The notes: a model not told the origin generated them from the letters alone. 64,000 nucleotides of DNA from Caldifarciminota bacterium (GCA_027003075.1 JALWYV010000040.1:56331-120330); one strand, 5' to 3'; positions 40,168 to 49,224 are shown, counted from the stretch's first letter. Program-made: numbers and translations.

Positions 40168-40850
40168 TGTTGATACTGAGCGTTGTGGATAGTCTGTTGA
40201 TGTTCGCGGATAACCTCTACATGGAAGGAGACCCCTACAGAGCAATTCTGGAGTATAAGAGGGTACTCTATACCCTCCGTACAGAGGGGCGTGATACGGG
40301 AAAACTCTACTCCAGAGTCCTTTCAAAGGTGGTTGAGACCTACATATCGTTAGGAGATCCCGCGGGTGGCATGAGGGCGATGGAGTACTGGGGCGTGAGA
40401 AACGATCCGAATTACAGGAAGATCCTTGGCACCTTGCTCTTCGTATCCGGGGAATACGGTAAAGCCAGACGTCTATGGGAGGGAGATGACACCCTTGAAG
40501 CCGTGGCGGGTGCTATGCTCGGGGATAGGGAGGCTTACAGAATTCTGGGCAAGCCGAGGGGTCTGAAATCGCCCATCCTCGCTGCTACCCTTTCAGCGGT
40601 AGTCCCGGGCCTCGGAAAGATTTACGCCGGTAGACTGTACGACGGCCTCTACTCTCTGGCGATAAACGCCTCCCTTTCTCTCGGTCTGTACTTCGCCGTA
40701 AAGGATGGGAGCCGGGTGAGAACCGCCGTGTACGGGGTCGCTCTAACTTACTTCTGGACCGGGAACGTTTACGGCTCCTACGTAACGGTTAAGAAAATGA
40801 ACGAGAGCATAACGCTGGAGTACGTTAGCCGATGGTTGCCTTTATTCTGA
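40164..40850 (+). CDS. TPR protein with C-terminal membrane domain (copy 1 of 3)
   Basis: The 228 residues begin with a short hydrophobic start (MMLILSVVDSLLMFADNLY), then TPR-like helices to about 130. A membrane domain opening KSPILAATLSAVVPGLGKIYAGRLYDGLYSLAIN follows. The PGLG.IYAGR motif is shared with the next two genes and resembles DUF5683-type membrane domains. ATGA overlap with yidD and an overlap of 19 bp with the next gene show one operon. A role in outer-membrane or envelope assembly is inferred from the neighbours only. Confidence 0.68.
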   Translation: MMLILSVVDSLLMFADNLYMEGDPYRAILEYKRVLYTLRTEGRDTGKLYSRVLSKVVETYISLGDPAGGMRAMEYWGVRNDPNYRKILGTLLFVSGEYGKARRLWEGDDTLEAVAGAMLGDREAYRILGKPRGLKSPILAATLSAVVPGLGKIYAGRLYDGLYSLAINASLSLGLYFAVKDGSRVRTAVYGVALTYFWTGNVYGSYVTVKKMNESITLEYVSRWLPLF

Positions 40851-41542
40851 CCTCTCTGGGGGACGCCCTCCTATCTGAGGGGGATCTGTTCAACGCCATA
40901 ACGGAATACAAAAGGCAACTGTTCAGAGGGGAGGGGAATTCGGAAACTGTACTCCTGAAAATAGGGTACGCTTATTACGTTCGCAGAAAGTACGATTACG
41001 CTGCATACTATTTCTCTCTGGGCAGAAAGCGATTTCCGGAAGCCCTATACCTGCAGGCTATAGCCCTTATTAAGGGAAACGACAGTCCCACGGCTCTATA
41101 CCTTGTTGAGGGGGACACCTCCAGCATGGGAAGGTGGGTACGGGCTCTTGCACTCGTTTCCCTTGGGCGCTATAAGAGGGCAAAAACCGTATTGGATTCC
41201 CTGGGGGTGAACCCTCCTATCCGGTGGAACGGCAGGGTTTACGTGGCACTCTCCTATCTGCTGCCCGGATCCGGTCATATGTTTCTGGGCAGATATTCGG
41301 AGGGGTTTAAGACCCTAATTGCCAACACCATCGCTTTCGCTGGGGCGTATTACCTCCTTAAAAGAAAACTTTATTACGACCTTATCCTCTACGTACCCAC
41401 GATCCTGCTGCGCTTCTATGAGGGAGGAGTCAGCCGGGTTAAAAAGCATATAGCAGAGGACAACACGAGGGTCATTGATAGGATCGCCGATAGCCTCGTA
41501 ACGGATATAATGGCTCCCATACTGCCTCTTTCCACCCGATAA
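40832..41542 (+). CDS. TPR protein with C-terminal membrane domain (copy 2 of 3)
   Basis: The 236 residues have the same plan as copy 1: hydrophobic start MVAFILTSLGDALLSEGDL, TPR (AITEYKRQLFRGEGNSE, YDYAAYYFSLGRKRF), then the membrane domain with YLLPGSGHMFLGRYSEGFKTLIAN. The motif PGSGHMFLGR is the copy's version of PGLGKIYAGR. Identity to its sisters outside this motif is low, so the three are old duplicates. Function unknown. Confidence 0.66.
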   Translation: MVAFILTSLGDALLSEGDLFNAITEYKRQLFRGEGNSETVLLKIGYAYYVRRKYDYAAYYFSLGRKRFPEALYLQAIALIKGNDSPTALYLVEGDTSSMGRWVRALALVSLGRYKRAKTVLDSLGVNPPIRWNGRVYVALSYLLPGSGHMFLGRYSEGFKTLIANTIAFAGAYYLLKRKLYYDLILYVPTILLRFYEGGVSRVKKHIAEDNTRVIDRIADSLVTDIMAPILPLSTR

Positions 41543-41565
41543 TCGTATGCGGGTATTTTCTACGG

Positions 41566-41571
41566 TAAAAT
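41566..41571 (+). promoter_or_regulatory. -10 box of copy 3
   Basis: TAAAAT lies 7 nt before ATG 41579. Confidence 0.45.
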
Positions 41572-41578
41572 AACTTCC

Positions 41579-42493
41579 ATGTTTTTCGTCTTATTGTTAG
41601 TAAGTGCGGCCGGCAACGTCCAATCGGACAATGGGGCAGCGACCGGTATAAGCAAAGATACTCTGGAAGATTGCACGTGTGACCAGCTCCCTCCGGAGGA
41701 ACTTGAAAGGATACTCAAACAGATGGAGAAGGAGGCGAAAATCGTCCGTCCGGAAGATGTCCTCTCCTTTGCCGAGGACCTGTACAGACGCGGGAAGTAC
41801 AGGGAAGCGGCAGTTGAATACCTGAGGTTCGTGACCCTCTTTCCCAACAGCGATAGCGTTGACTACGCCCACTTTATGGTGGGGTACAACTACAAGTTGG
41901 CAGGTATGTACGAGTCCGCAGAGAAGATGTTGAAGAAGCACATAAACGAGGGGAGGAGGGGACAGGTGTGGGCGCATTACGAGCTTGCAAAACTTTACCT
42001 CTACCTCGGTGATACGGTCGCATTCTACTCCGAACTATCCGAAATGCCCCGGAAGTCCCTGCAGCGGAAGGTCCTCATAGCGTGGACGAAGTTGGGTAAA
42101 GGGGACTGGATGGGGGCCCGCAGGGCGGTTGCCGGAACCCCCCTCGCGGACTACCTCCAACCTCCGGCCCTCAAATCCCCTACGAAGGCGGCGCTCCTAT
42201 CCCTCATTCCCGGACTCGGAAGGCTGTACGTGGGAGACAGGGGGACGGCATATATGGGTATGCTGTTCGTGGGTGGCTTCTACGCTCTGGCCGCTTATTA
42301 CCAGTTCAAAGAACACCGGACCGTACCGGCCCTGGCCGCCCTCGGCGTGGGTCTGGCATTCCATGCCGGACAGATATACGGCTCGTGGACCGAAGCCAAG
42401 GTAATAAACCGGGCGGAGTGGCGTCAGGTAATAGAGAACTTCAGTCGTGGCGTTGAGGAACACGTAAAACCCAGAATAGACGACTTCCTATGA
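41579..42493 (+). CDS. TPR protein with C-terminal membrane domain (copy 3 of 3)
   Basis: This 304-residue, longest sister starts MFFVLLLVSAAGNVQS, another short hydrophobic start. A Cys pair-containing acidic linker (DCTCDQLPPEELERIL), TPR units (FAEDLYRRGKYREAAVEYLRFV, MVGYNYKLAGMYESAEKML) and the membrane domain with LKSPTKAALLSLIPGLGRLYVG follow. Unlike copies 1 and 2 it has its own promoter. Its stop overlaps the RNase HII-like gene (ATGA). Confidence 0.7.
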   Translation: MFFVLLLVSAAGNVQSDNGAATGISKDTLEDCTCDQLPPEELERILKQMEKEAKIVRPEDVLSFAEDLYRRGKYREAAVEYLRFVTLFPNSDSVDYAHFMVGYNYKLAGMYESAEKMLKKHINEGRRGQVWAHYELAKLYLYLGDTVAFYSELSEMPRKSLQRKVLIAWTKLGKGDWMGARRAVAGTPLADYLQPPALKSPTKAALLSLIPGLGRLYVGDRGTAYMGMLFVGGFYALAAYYQFKEHRTVPALAALGVGLAFHAGQIYGSWTEAKVINRAEWRQVIENFSRGVEEHVKPRIDDFL

Positions 42494-43221
42494 AGTGCGG
42501 AGTGGACGAGGCGGGCCTGGGGCCAAAGGTGGGGTCGTTATTCGTTGTCGGCGTGGCCGTTGAGGGGGAACTGGGCGATGTAAAGGAGAGTAAAGAAGTA
42601 TTCAGGAGGAGTTTCCGCACGTATGCCAGGGCCGAAGGGATAGTCCTTAGTGTTCTCAGGACGCTCGGACTCTACAGCAGGAGCGTGGCGGATGCGTGGG
42701 AGAAGGTGTTCGGGAGAAGGAACGAGTTGTACGAGGGAATGGAGTTCCCCGTATTCGGGGGGGAGGAGATGGGTCTGCCCTTCAGGGTGAAGAGGTTGAT
42801 CGCCATGGAGATACCCGCCCATCACCTGAGACGCCACCGCTTTCTGAAGGATGCGAAGGCTCTGGTAGATATATCGCTTAAACTGAACTGCGGGCGGGTA
42901 ATAAGCGGACTCGCCGGTGGTGTAAAACATTACGAGAGGTTCCTTGCCGGATGGGATCGGAAAGTGAAGGAAGGAGCAATAACGTACAGGCGGGAAGGAC
43001 GGGAGATCCTGTTCGTAAAGGGGGCGGATAAGAGGTTCAAGGAGGTTGCCCTCGCGTCCATATTTGCCAAGTACTTCCGGGAAGTTCACATGATGGCCGT
43101 GAACAGGTTAGCAGGGTTTTCGGGGGATATACCTGTAGCGAGCGGTTACCCTGCGGACCCGGATACGCATCACCTCATAAAACGTCTTTTAAATCTTGGG
43201 TTCGCTAATTTGATACGTTGA
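42490..43221 (+). CDS. RNase HII-like protein, divergent
   Basis: The 243 residues open MKCGVDEAGLGPKVGSLFVVG, the D-E-A-G-x-G-P signature of RNase HII/HIII. The C-terminal part ends with GADKRFKEVALASIFAKYFREVHM and SGYPADPDTHHL, which match the helix and last Asp region of RNase H2. The expected second Asp (DSK motif) reads ESK, and the central region is not like standard RNase HII. It may be a divergent RNase HII or a family with changed activity. It is coupled to TPR copy 3. Confidence 0.7.
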   Translation: MKCGVDEAGLGPKVGSLFVVGVAVEGELGDVKESKEVFRRSFRTYARAEGIVLSVLRTLGLYSRSVADAWEKVFGRRNELYEGMEFPVFGGEEMGLPFRVKRLIAMEIPAHHLRRHRFLKDAKALVDISLKLNCGRVISGLAGGVKHYERFLAGWDRKVKEGAITYRREGREILFVKGADKRFKEVALASIFAKYFREVHMMAVNRLAGFSGDIPVASGYPADPDTHHLIKRLLNLGFANLIR

Positions 43222-43228
43222 GTCTCCC

Positions 43229-43963
43229 CTAAACCGCCGCGTAGGTCACCCGCTTTGAACGTTTCGTCGGTTTATCAAAGGACGTGTCATCAAACGCCCA
43301 CACCCTTATAAAGCCAGCGTTCTTAAGGAGACGCATAACCGTAGCAGGAGAGTACCCTCTTTCCCTGAACGTCTCCTCCATTTTCCGGTACAACCCTTCC
43401 CCGACCGGTTGAAATATGGTCAACTTCAGTTGCGATATCCCATCTCCGATGTACTCGCCCCTCCAGAGGGTGATGGCCCCGTTTTTCAGCTCCTTAACGA
43501 AGAGAGTATCGTTCCAGTCGGAAGTCATGGCGTAGGGGGTGTTGAGATCTCCCACGAATATACCCTTCGGTTTCAGATGTTCCCGGATCTTTTTAAAAGC
43601 AAGCGACAGGTCCTCCTCGTTCAAAAGGTTGTTCAGGCTGTCAAACGTGCTGACAACGGCGTCAAACTTCTCCCCCAGATCCATCTCCCTCACGTCCGCC
43701 TTAACGAACATTACACCTGGGACCTTCTCCCGAGCCACCCGCAGCATACCTTCGGAGACGTCTACACCGACCACCTCGTACCCCAGCTTAACAAGTTCAC
43801 GGGTAAGGTTTCCCGTACCGCATCCCACTTCCAGAATTTTCCTTACCGGTATAGGTGCGAAGCTCAGGATCTTGGATATATAGAGCGCCCACTCCTCGTA
43901 GTCAATGTCTACGAAGAGCAGGTCGTAAATCTCTGCTATCTCGGAAAAGGACCGGGGATTCAT
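43229..43963 (-). CDS. SAM-dependent methyltransferase
   Basis: The 244 residues have SAM motif I ILEVGCGTGNLTREL (about 43-57), the acidic loop GVDVSEGML, FVKADVREMDL, and motif post I FDAVVSTFDSLNNL. This is the class I small-molecule type (DUF/UbiE-like core). The C-terminal 80 residues contain beta strands typical of the fold's substrate lid. The substrate is unknown. It overlaps purE by 4 bp and is transcribed with it. Confidence 0.85.
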   Translation of the reverse strand: MNPRSFSEIAEIYDLLFVDIDYEEWALYISKILSFAPIPVRKILEVGCGTGNLTRELVKLGYEVVGVDVSEGMLRVAREKVPGVMFVKADVREMDLGEKFDAVVSTFDSLNNLLNEEDLSLAFKKIREHLKPKGIFVGDLNTPYAMTSDWNDTLFVKELKNGAITLWRGEYIGDGISQLKLTIFQPVGEGLYRKMEETFRERGYSPATVMRLLKNAGFIRVWAFDDTSFDKPTKRSKRVTYAAV

Positions 43964-44436
43964 TCCAGATTGACCTCCGCGGAAAGGACCTTTCTCCTCA
44001 TCTCTTCCCTGTACTCCTTCAGTTTCTCTTTCAATCCGGTGTACTTGAGGGAAAGTATCTGGACGGCGAGTATGGCGGCGTTCCGGGCCTCACCAACGCC
44101 GACGGTGGCGACGGGTATTCCGGGGGGCATCTGGACTATTGAGAGGAGGGCGTCCACCCCGTAGAGGTACTTCGCCGGTATGGGGAGACCTATAACGGGA
44201 AGGGTGGTAAGGGAGGCCACAACCCCCGGAAGGTGAGCCGCCTTCCCTGCGGCCGTTATAAACACTTCAACCCCCTTCTCCACAGCCTCTTTCACGTAAG
44301 CCTTCAGCTCTTCGGGAGTCCTGTGGGCAGAAAGTACCTTAACCTCGGCCTCAACTCCAAACCTCTTTAGGGTACTGTAACATTCCCTGACGATAGGCAG
44401 ATCAGACGTGCTACCCGTAACGATCGCCACTTTCAT
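43960..44436 (-). CDS. purE: N5-carboxyaminoimidazole ribonucleotide mutase
   Basis: PurE moves the carboxyl group to make CAIR in purine synthesis. In 158 residues it shows GSTSDLPIVRE near 8-18, SAHRTPEEL and AAHLPGVVASLTTLPVIGLP, and GVGEARNAAILAVQIL near the end, as in class I enzymes. PurK is not in the window. The TATAAT box lies 8 nt before the ATG. Confidence 0.95.
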   Translation of the reverse strand: MKVAIVTGSTSDLPIVRECYSTLKRFGVEAEVKVLSAHRTPEELKAYVKEAVEKGVEVFITAAGKAAHLPGVVASLTTLPVIGLPIPAKYLYGVDALLSIVQMPPGIPVATVGVGEARNAAILAVQILSLKYTGLKEKLKEYREEMRRKVLSAEVNLE

Positions 44437-44444
44437 AGGAAGGC

Positions 44445-44450
44445 ATTATA
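44445..44450 (-). promoter_or_regulatory. -10 box of purE
   Basis: TATAAT lies 8 nt before ATG 44436. Confidence 0.55.
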
Positions 44451-44641
44451 CAACGGCATTTTGACCATGACCATAGGGAACCTTCACAGGAAATCATACA
44501 CCTGTACCTTTAACCTGTTGGGCTGATACAACTGCAATTCTTCACACCCTTCGTAAACTTATCCACGTTTCATTTCTCATGAAGTTCCCTACCTTAACAA
44601 ACCGGTGGTACCGACGGTCCATATCGCAGACCTTTCACCCT

Positions 44642-44647
44642 TATTAT
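44642..44647 (+). promoter_or_regulatory. -10 box of khpB
   Basis: TATTAT lies 9 nt before ATG 44657. This supports that start over ATG 44579, which has no such box. Confidence 0.4.
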
Positions 44648-44656
44648 TCCCGTTGC

Positions 44657-45373
44657 ATGAAAGCACGATACATAGACCTGGAGGGTAGTACGGTTGAAGA
44701 AGCCCTCATGAAGTACCTGAACGAGCACTCTCTGGAACTTTCCGAGATCAGGTATAAGGTCCTGCAGCTACCTTCCAGAGGAGCTCCCGCAAAGGTTAGA
44801 ATTTTCCTTGATACGGAAGATTTTGACGTCATAGATGAGGTGGCGCGGGAGTTCCTCCACCGCCTTGGGGTAAAAGGGGGTGTGGATATAGACGTGGACG
44901 AGTACGGCAGGTACTACGTGAACTTTGACATAAAGGAGCTGGACAACACCCTGATAGGACACCAGGGGCAGACCCTTCGGGCCATAAACCACGTCCTGTC
45001 CGCCATCATAAACAGGAAGAAACCCAACATAAAGGTCCAGTTTGACATAGCCCACTACAGGCGTCGGAGGGTGAAGAGGGCCATCAACAAGGCCATAGCC
45101 ATATTGAAGCTCATGGAGGCTCAGGGTAAGACGGAGATGGCCTACGATGCCCCGATACAGTCCGACGAGGTGGAGGCGGTGAGGAGGTTCCTGAAGAAGA
45201 GGGGGTACACCATGGAGAGGTTAAAGATAAAGGGGCGTCGTATAAAGTCCCGGACCGGGGAGCCGGTCTACATAATCAGGAAGTTAACGGAGGAGGAACT
45301 CCAGAGGGAGATGGAGAGGGCAAGGGCGAAGGAGTCCGCCAGTAAGGAGACCGAGAGCCAGACCGAAAGTTGA
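44657..45373 (+). CDS. khpB: RNA-binding protein KhpB/Jag (KH and R3H domains)
   Basis: The 238 residues have the Jag N-terminal domain (MKARYIDLEGSTVEEALMKYL), a KH domain with GHQGQTLRAINHVLSAIINRK near 110, and an R3H domain near 140-210. The long charged tail is usual. KhpB binds RNA and, in Gram-positives, affects cell division and envelope genes. The classic neighbours yidC and rnpA are absent, though a yidD lies 5 kb away. A 4-bp overlap links it to the OPT transporter. Confidence 0.92.
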   Translation: MKARYIDLEGSTVEEALMKYLNEHSLELSEIRYKVLQLPSRGAPAKVRIFLDTEDFDVIDEVAREFLHRLGVKGGVDIDVDEYGRYYVNFDIKELDNTLIGHQGQTLRAINHVLSAIINRKKPNIKVQFDIAHYRRRRVKRAINKAIAILKLMEAQGKTEMAYDAPIQSDEVEAVRRFLKKRGYTMERLKIKGRRIKSRTGEPVYIIRKLTEEELQREMERARAKESASKETESQTES

Positions 45374-46998
45374 GGGAGTTCACCCCTCTATCCGTACTCT
45401 TAGGCGTAGTTCTCAGCATAATTTTTGGTGTTTCAAACGCCTACCTCGCCCTAAAGGCTGGGATGACCGTATCCGCTTCTATCCCCGCGGCCGTTGGCGC
45501 CCTCGCCTTCTTCTCCATATTCCACAGGAGAGGTACGGTATTAGAGGGGAACATCGTGCAGACTATAGCCTCGGCCGGTGAATCTCTCGCTGCCGCTCTG
45601 GCCTTTACGCTTCCGGCCTTCTACGTGGCCTCCCTCTCCTTCCATCCCTACCACATCGGTTTCGTCACCCTCGCCGGCGGGACGATAGGGGTACTGTCGG
45701 GCATAGCCTTCCGGGATGCTCTGGTAAAGGACGATACCCTGCCCTTTCCGGAGGGAAGGGCGTGTGCGGTGGTCCTCAGGAGCAGGGAGTCCGGTAAGGG
45801 GATACTGGTCGTACTGGGGGCCCTCCTTGGCGGTGTAATCCGGGTCCTTCAGAGTGTCGGCCTGTTGTCCTCGTCCTTCTCTTACGCCCTGTGGGGTAAG
45901 GTGGTGGCCGCGGAACTCTCCCCGGCCGTCGTGGGAGCGGGAGCCATAATAGGCTTACGTACCGCCCTGATGGTGGCTGCGGGGGGAGTTATAGGGTGGT
46001 GGGTCTTCATGCCCTTTTACGACGGTTCACCCATGGAGGTGTGGAGCAGGTACATCCGGTTCATCGGCGCCGGCGCCGTACTCGTGGGAGGCATATACGA
46101 GTTTTTGAGGGTTATATTAAAGCTCTTAAAACGTTTCAGGAGTGGAAGGTTCTGGGTGGTGGTGGGTGTGGCCGTACTCGTCGGCGTCCTCACGGGGGTG
46201 ATCGTTCCGGAGCTGGGCATCGCCGGGGGGGTACTCGGCGGCGTCCTCGGGGTGGTCTTCGCCTACGTCTCCGGAAACACCACAGCCATAGTCGGCTCCT
46301 CCTCCAACCCCGTATCCGGTATGACCATAGCCGCCTTAGTGGTGGTCTCCCTGCTGTTCAAGGCCCTCGGATGGGGTAGTCTGGTGTCCGTTCTGGCCAT
46401 GGCATCCCTCGTGGCATCGGCGGCCGCCATAGCGGGAGATACCGTTCAGGATCTGAAGACGGGGTACATAGTGGGGGCGACACCGAAGTGGCAGTACGTC
46501 GGGGAGTTCATCGGTATAGCCGTCTCCTTCCTCGTACTTACGGCCGTCGTTAACCTCCTCGGTCAGGTTTTCACCTTCGGATCGGAGGAGTTGCCCGCCC
46601 CTCAGGGGGTACTCATGGGTACCATAGCGCAGGGCATATTCCACGGCACCATAGACTGGAACCTTATAGCGATAGGCGGGGCGGTGGCCCTGGCCGTGGC
46701 CATGATGGGCATACCCGTCCTCCCCGTCGCCGTGGGTCTCTACCTCCCCATACACCTGTCCGGTGGTCTGGTTCTGGGGGCGCTCATAGCCCGGCTCTTC
46801 GGCAGGGAAGGGGAACACGTCGCCCCGTCCGGCATGATAGCCGGGGACGCCCTTACGGCCGTCCTCTTCGCCCTCGGCGTTGGCTTTCTCGGATGGAGGT
46901 TCCCGGAAGCGTCGTCGTGGACCTGGATTATCACGGTGGGGGCGATAGCCCTCGGTCTCGGACTCTTCTGGATGAGATTTGGCGGGGAGCAGGGGTAA
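45370..46998 (+). CDS. Oligopeptide transporter, OPT family
   Basis: The 542 residues have about 14-16 membrane segments. The N-terminus FTPLSVLLGVVLSIIFGVSNAYLALKAGMTVSASIPAA is the OPT signature region, and ALKAGMT and GSSSNPVSGMTIAALV recur in the family. It would take up small peptides using ion gradients. The TTG start overlaps khpB (TTGA). It runs up to the histidine ammonia-lyase gene, whose promoter is inside its last codons. Confidence 0.92.
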   Translation: MREFTPLSVLLGVVLSIIFGVSNAYLALKAGMTVSASIPAAVGALAFFSIFHRRGTVLEGNIVQTIASAGESLAAALAFTLPAFYVASLSFHPYHIGFVTLAGGTIGVLSGIAFRDALVKDDTLPFPEGRACAVVLRSRESGKGILVVLGALLGGVIRVLQSVGLLSSSFSYALWGKVVAAELSPAVVGAGAIIGLRTALMVAAGGVIGWWVFMPFYDGSPMEVWSRYIRFIGAGAVLVGGIYEFLRVILKLLKRFRSGRFWVVVGVAVLVGVLTGVIVPELGIAGGVLGGVLGVVFAYVSGNTTAIVGSSSNPVSGMTIAALVVVSLLFKALGWGSLVSVLAMASLVASAAAIAGDTVQDLKTGYIVGATPKWQYVGEFIGIAVSFLVLTAVVNLLGQVFTFGSEELPAPQGVLMGTIAQGIFHGTIDWNLIAIGGAVALAVAMMGIPVLPVAVGLYLPIHLSGGLVLGALIARLFGREGEHVAPSGMIAGDALTAVLFALGVGFLGWRFPEASSWTWIITVGAIALGLGLFWMRFGGEQG

Positions 46999-47001
46999 AA
47001 T
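46996..47001 (+). promoter_or_regulatory. -10 box of hutH
   Basis: TAAAAT overlaps the stop of the OPT gene and lies 7 nt before ATG 47009. Confidence 0.5.
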
Positions 47002-47008
47002 ACCCCCC

Positions 47009-48451
47009 ATGCGTTCCGTAATCAGGGAAATATGGGAAGTCTCACAGGGAAAGGAGGTACACGTTTCCGACGAGGACCTCGCACGACTTTCCGCGGGCAG
47101 AGAGGCCTATCTGAAGGCGGTTGAGAGGGAGGGTACCGTTTACGGCTTCAACACAGGCCTTGGCAAGCTGGCGAAGGTAAAACTTTCGGAAGATAGCCTC
47201 GTAGACTTCCAGTACTATACCCTCAGGAGCCACGCCACGTCTGTGGGTCCTCCCCTTCCCGTCCCGTACGTGAGGGCGGCCATGTACGTGAGGGTGAAAC
47301 ACCTGATGAAAGGGGTGTCCGGCGTCAGGCCAGAGGTCGTCTCCCGCATGGTTGAGTTCCTGAACCTCGGCATAACTCCGAAGGTACCGGAGAGGGGATC
47401 CGTAGGGGCGAGCGGGGATCTATCGCCCAACGCCCATATAGGTCTGGCTCTGATAGGGGAGGGCTGGGTTTACCTGAGGGACGGCCGGGAGGTTCCCTCT
47501 ATAGTCGCCCATCGGATGTACGGCCTTGAGCCTCTGGAACTCGTTCCCCGCGAGGCTCTGGCGGTTATCAACGGGTACACCTTTTCCCTTGCTATCCTCT
47601 CTCTCAACCTCCACCGCCTTGATAAACTCCTGCACCTTTACGACTCCGTTTTTCCCATGGTATGGTATACCCTGAGGGGGAGGAAGTCCCCCCTGGACCC
47701 GGAGGCCGTTGCCGTTATGGGAGACAGGTACGCCGTGGACGTGGCCAGAAGGGTATGGAAGCGTATCAGGGACCTGCCGGAGGGGAACAGGGTGCAGGAC
47801 CCCTATTCGGTGCGTACCTACCCACAGGTGATGGGAGCAGTTCTGAGGGCGTACGACTGGGTACAGAAGGGCGTTGCCGAGCTCTTAGAGGGGGTGTCGG
47901 ATAATCCCGTCCTCGTGGGAGACAGGGTAATGAGTACGGGGAACTTCCACGGTCAGGCGGTCGCTCTCTTGGCAGATACCCTCTCTACTGCCATTACAAC
48001 GGCCATAGGGATGGCGGACAGACGCATACACTTCGCCCTCTCTCCGGAGTCCGGTTTGCCGGAGATGCTGGCGAGGGAACCGGGTACGGATTCCGGACTC
48101 ATGATGCTGCAGGTTGCCGTATCCTCCATATTCGCCGATGCGAAGGTCCTTTCAACTCCCTACTCCTTCCAGTCCTCACCTACAAGTGCCGGTCAGGAAG
48201 ACTGGGTACCCATGAGCTTCTCGGCATCTTTAAGGTTAGGGAAACTGGTAGATCTACTCGCCGAAGTTTTGGCCGCCGAACTTTTAGTAGCCTACAGAGC
48301 CTTTGAACTCACGGGGGACGTTCCGGAAACTCTTGCTCACCATTACGAGGAGATTAAGAAACGCATGCCACAGTACAGGAGGAACCTGAGCCTTTCCGAG
48401 GAGTGGAACATAGTTTTGAATTACGTTCTGGATATCGCGGGCAGGGTGTAG
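47009..48451 (+). CDS. hutH: Histidine ammonia-lyase
   Basis: This 480-residue member of the MIO family removes ammonia from an aromatic amino acid. GSVGASGDLSPNAHIGLALIGEG near 130 holds the Ala-Ser-Gly that forms the MIO cofactor. GFNTGLGKL, NGYTFSLAIL, FHGQAVA and SSPTSAGQEDWVPMSF are family motifs. TLRSHATSVG has the Ser-His that favours histidine over tyrosine or phenylalanine. No other hut gene is near. The start was chosen by the promoter; ATG 46979 is upstream of it. Confidence 0.9.
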   Translation: MRSVIREIWEVSQGKEVHVSDEDLARLSAGREAYLKAVEREGTVYGFNTGLGKLAKVKLSEDSLVDFQYYTLRSHATSVGPPLPVPYVRAAMYVRVKHLMKGVSGVRPEVVSRMVEFLNLGITPKVPERGSVGASGDLSPNAHIGLALIGEGWVYLRDGREVPSIVAHRMYGLEPLELVPREALAVINGYTFSLAILSLNLHRLDKLLHLYDSVFPMVWYTLRGRKSPLDPEAVAVMGDRYAVDVARRVWKRIRDLPEGNRVQDPYSVRTYPQVMGAVLRAYDWVQKGVAELLEGVSDNPVLVGDRVMSTGNFHGQAVALLADTLSTAITTAIGMADRRIHFALSPESGLPEMLAREPGTDSGLMMLQVAVSSIFADAKVLSTPYSFQSSPTSAGQEDWVPMSFSASLRLGKLVDLLAEVLAAELLVAYRAFELTGDVPETLAHHYEEIKKRMPQYRRNLSLSEEWNIVLNYVLDIAGRV

Positions 48452-48453
48452 GT

Positions 48454-48459
48454 TATAAT
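48454..48459 (+). promoter_or_regulatory. -10 box of the peptidase E gene
   Basis: TATAAT lies 9 nt before ATG 48469, just after the hutH stop. Confidence 0.55.
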
Positions 48460-48468
48460 ACCCGGATT

Positions 48469-49146
48469 ATGGCAGGGAAGATATTTGCCATAGGGGGTAT
48501 GTACGACCCCGAAGCCGGTCAGAGGCTGTTCGGTCGCTTCGTCTCCCTTACGGGCAAAGATAGGCCCGTCGTCGCTTATCTGGGGACGGCGAGCGGTGAT
48601 AGGTATTCGGGCATGGAAGCCTTTCTGTGGCTTTCCTACAGGGCGGGGGCCGTGCCTATCGTGGTCCCCCTCTTCCAGAGGACACCCGATTTAAGGGAGG
48701 TGTTCGGGGATGTGGATGCCGTATTTGTGGGTGGGGGAAACACTTACAGTATGCTGGCCGTATGGAGGGCCTACGGCCTTGACCGTATTCTGAGGGACCT
48801 CTACGAGAGGGGCGTACCCCTCGGTGGCGTGAGTGCGGGGGCGATATGCTGGTTTGAGTACGCCCTGACGGACTCGTGGGCTGACAGGCTTGAGGTGATA
48901 GAGGGACTGGGGTTCGTGAAGGGCGGGGCCGTCCCCCACTACTCTCTGGAGAAGGATCGCAGGCCCTACACCCACAGGTACATCCTTGAGGGCAGAATGC
49001 CCTTCGCCTACGCCATAGAGGACGGGGTCGGCGTCCTCTTCGTGGATGGGAAACCGTCTGAGGTCTATGCTGCCGTTAACGGTGGGAGGGCCTATATTGT
49101 ACAAAAGGGGGATGATGAGGTGGTGGAAAAGTCGCTAACAATTTAA
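48469..49146 (+). CDS. Peptidase E-like (S51 family) protein
   Basis: The 225 residues match the S51 dipeptidase E/cyanophycinase group. The nucleophile Ser lies in GGVSAGAICWF near 120, with GGGNTYSMLAVWR before it and VPHYSLEKDRR after, supplying the expected loop His. Such enzymes act on Asp-X dipeptides; substrate here is unproved. It starts from its own leaderless promoter. Confidence 0.88.
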   Translation: MAGKIFAIGGMYDPEAGQRLFGRFVSLTGKDRPVVAYLGTASGDRYSGMEAFLWLSYRAGAVPIVVPLFQRTPDLREVFGDVDAVFVGGGNTYSMLAVWRAYGLDRILRDLYERGVPLGGVSAGAICWFEYALTDSWADRLEVIEGLGFVKGGAVPHYSLEKDRRPYTHRYILEGRMPFAYAIEDGVGVLFVDGKPSEVYAAVNGGRAYIVQKGDDEVVEKSLTI

Positions 49147-49175
49147 ATTACACGAACTTGTACCGAATTTTAAGT

Positions 49176-49194
49176 ATTGCAAGTATAGTCGCAA
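49176..49194 (+). promoter_or_regulatory. Direct repeat ATTGCAA/TCGCAA, possible activator site
   Basis: ATTGCAA (49176-49182) and TCGCAA (49189-49194) lie 49 and 36 bp before the TATAAT at 49225, the same geometry as the pair before 38733. Confidence 0.4.
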
Positions 49195-49224
49195 TTCTCT
49201 GTCCCAGTTTGCACCTTCCGACGG

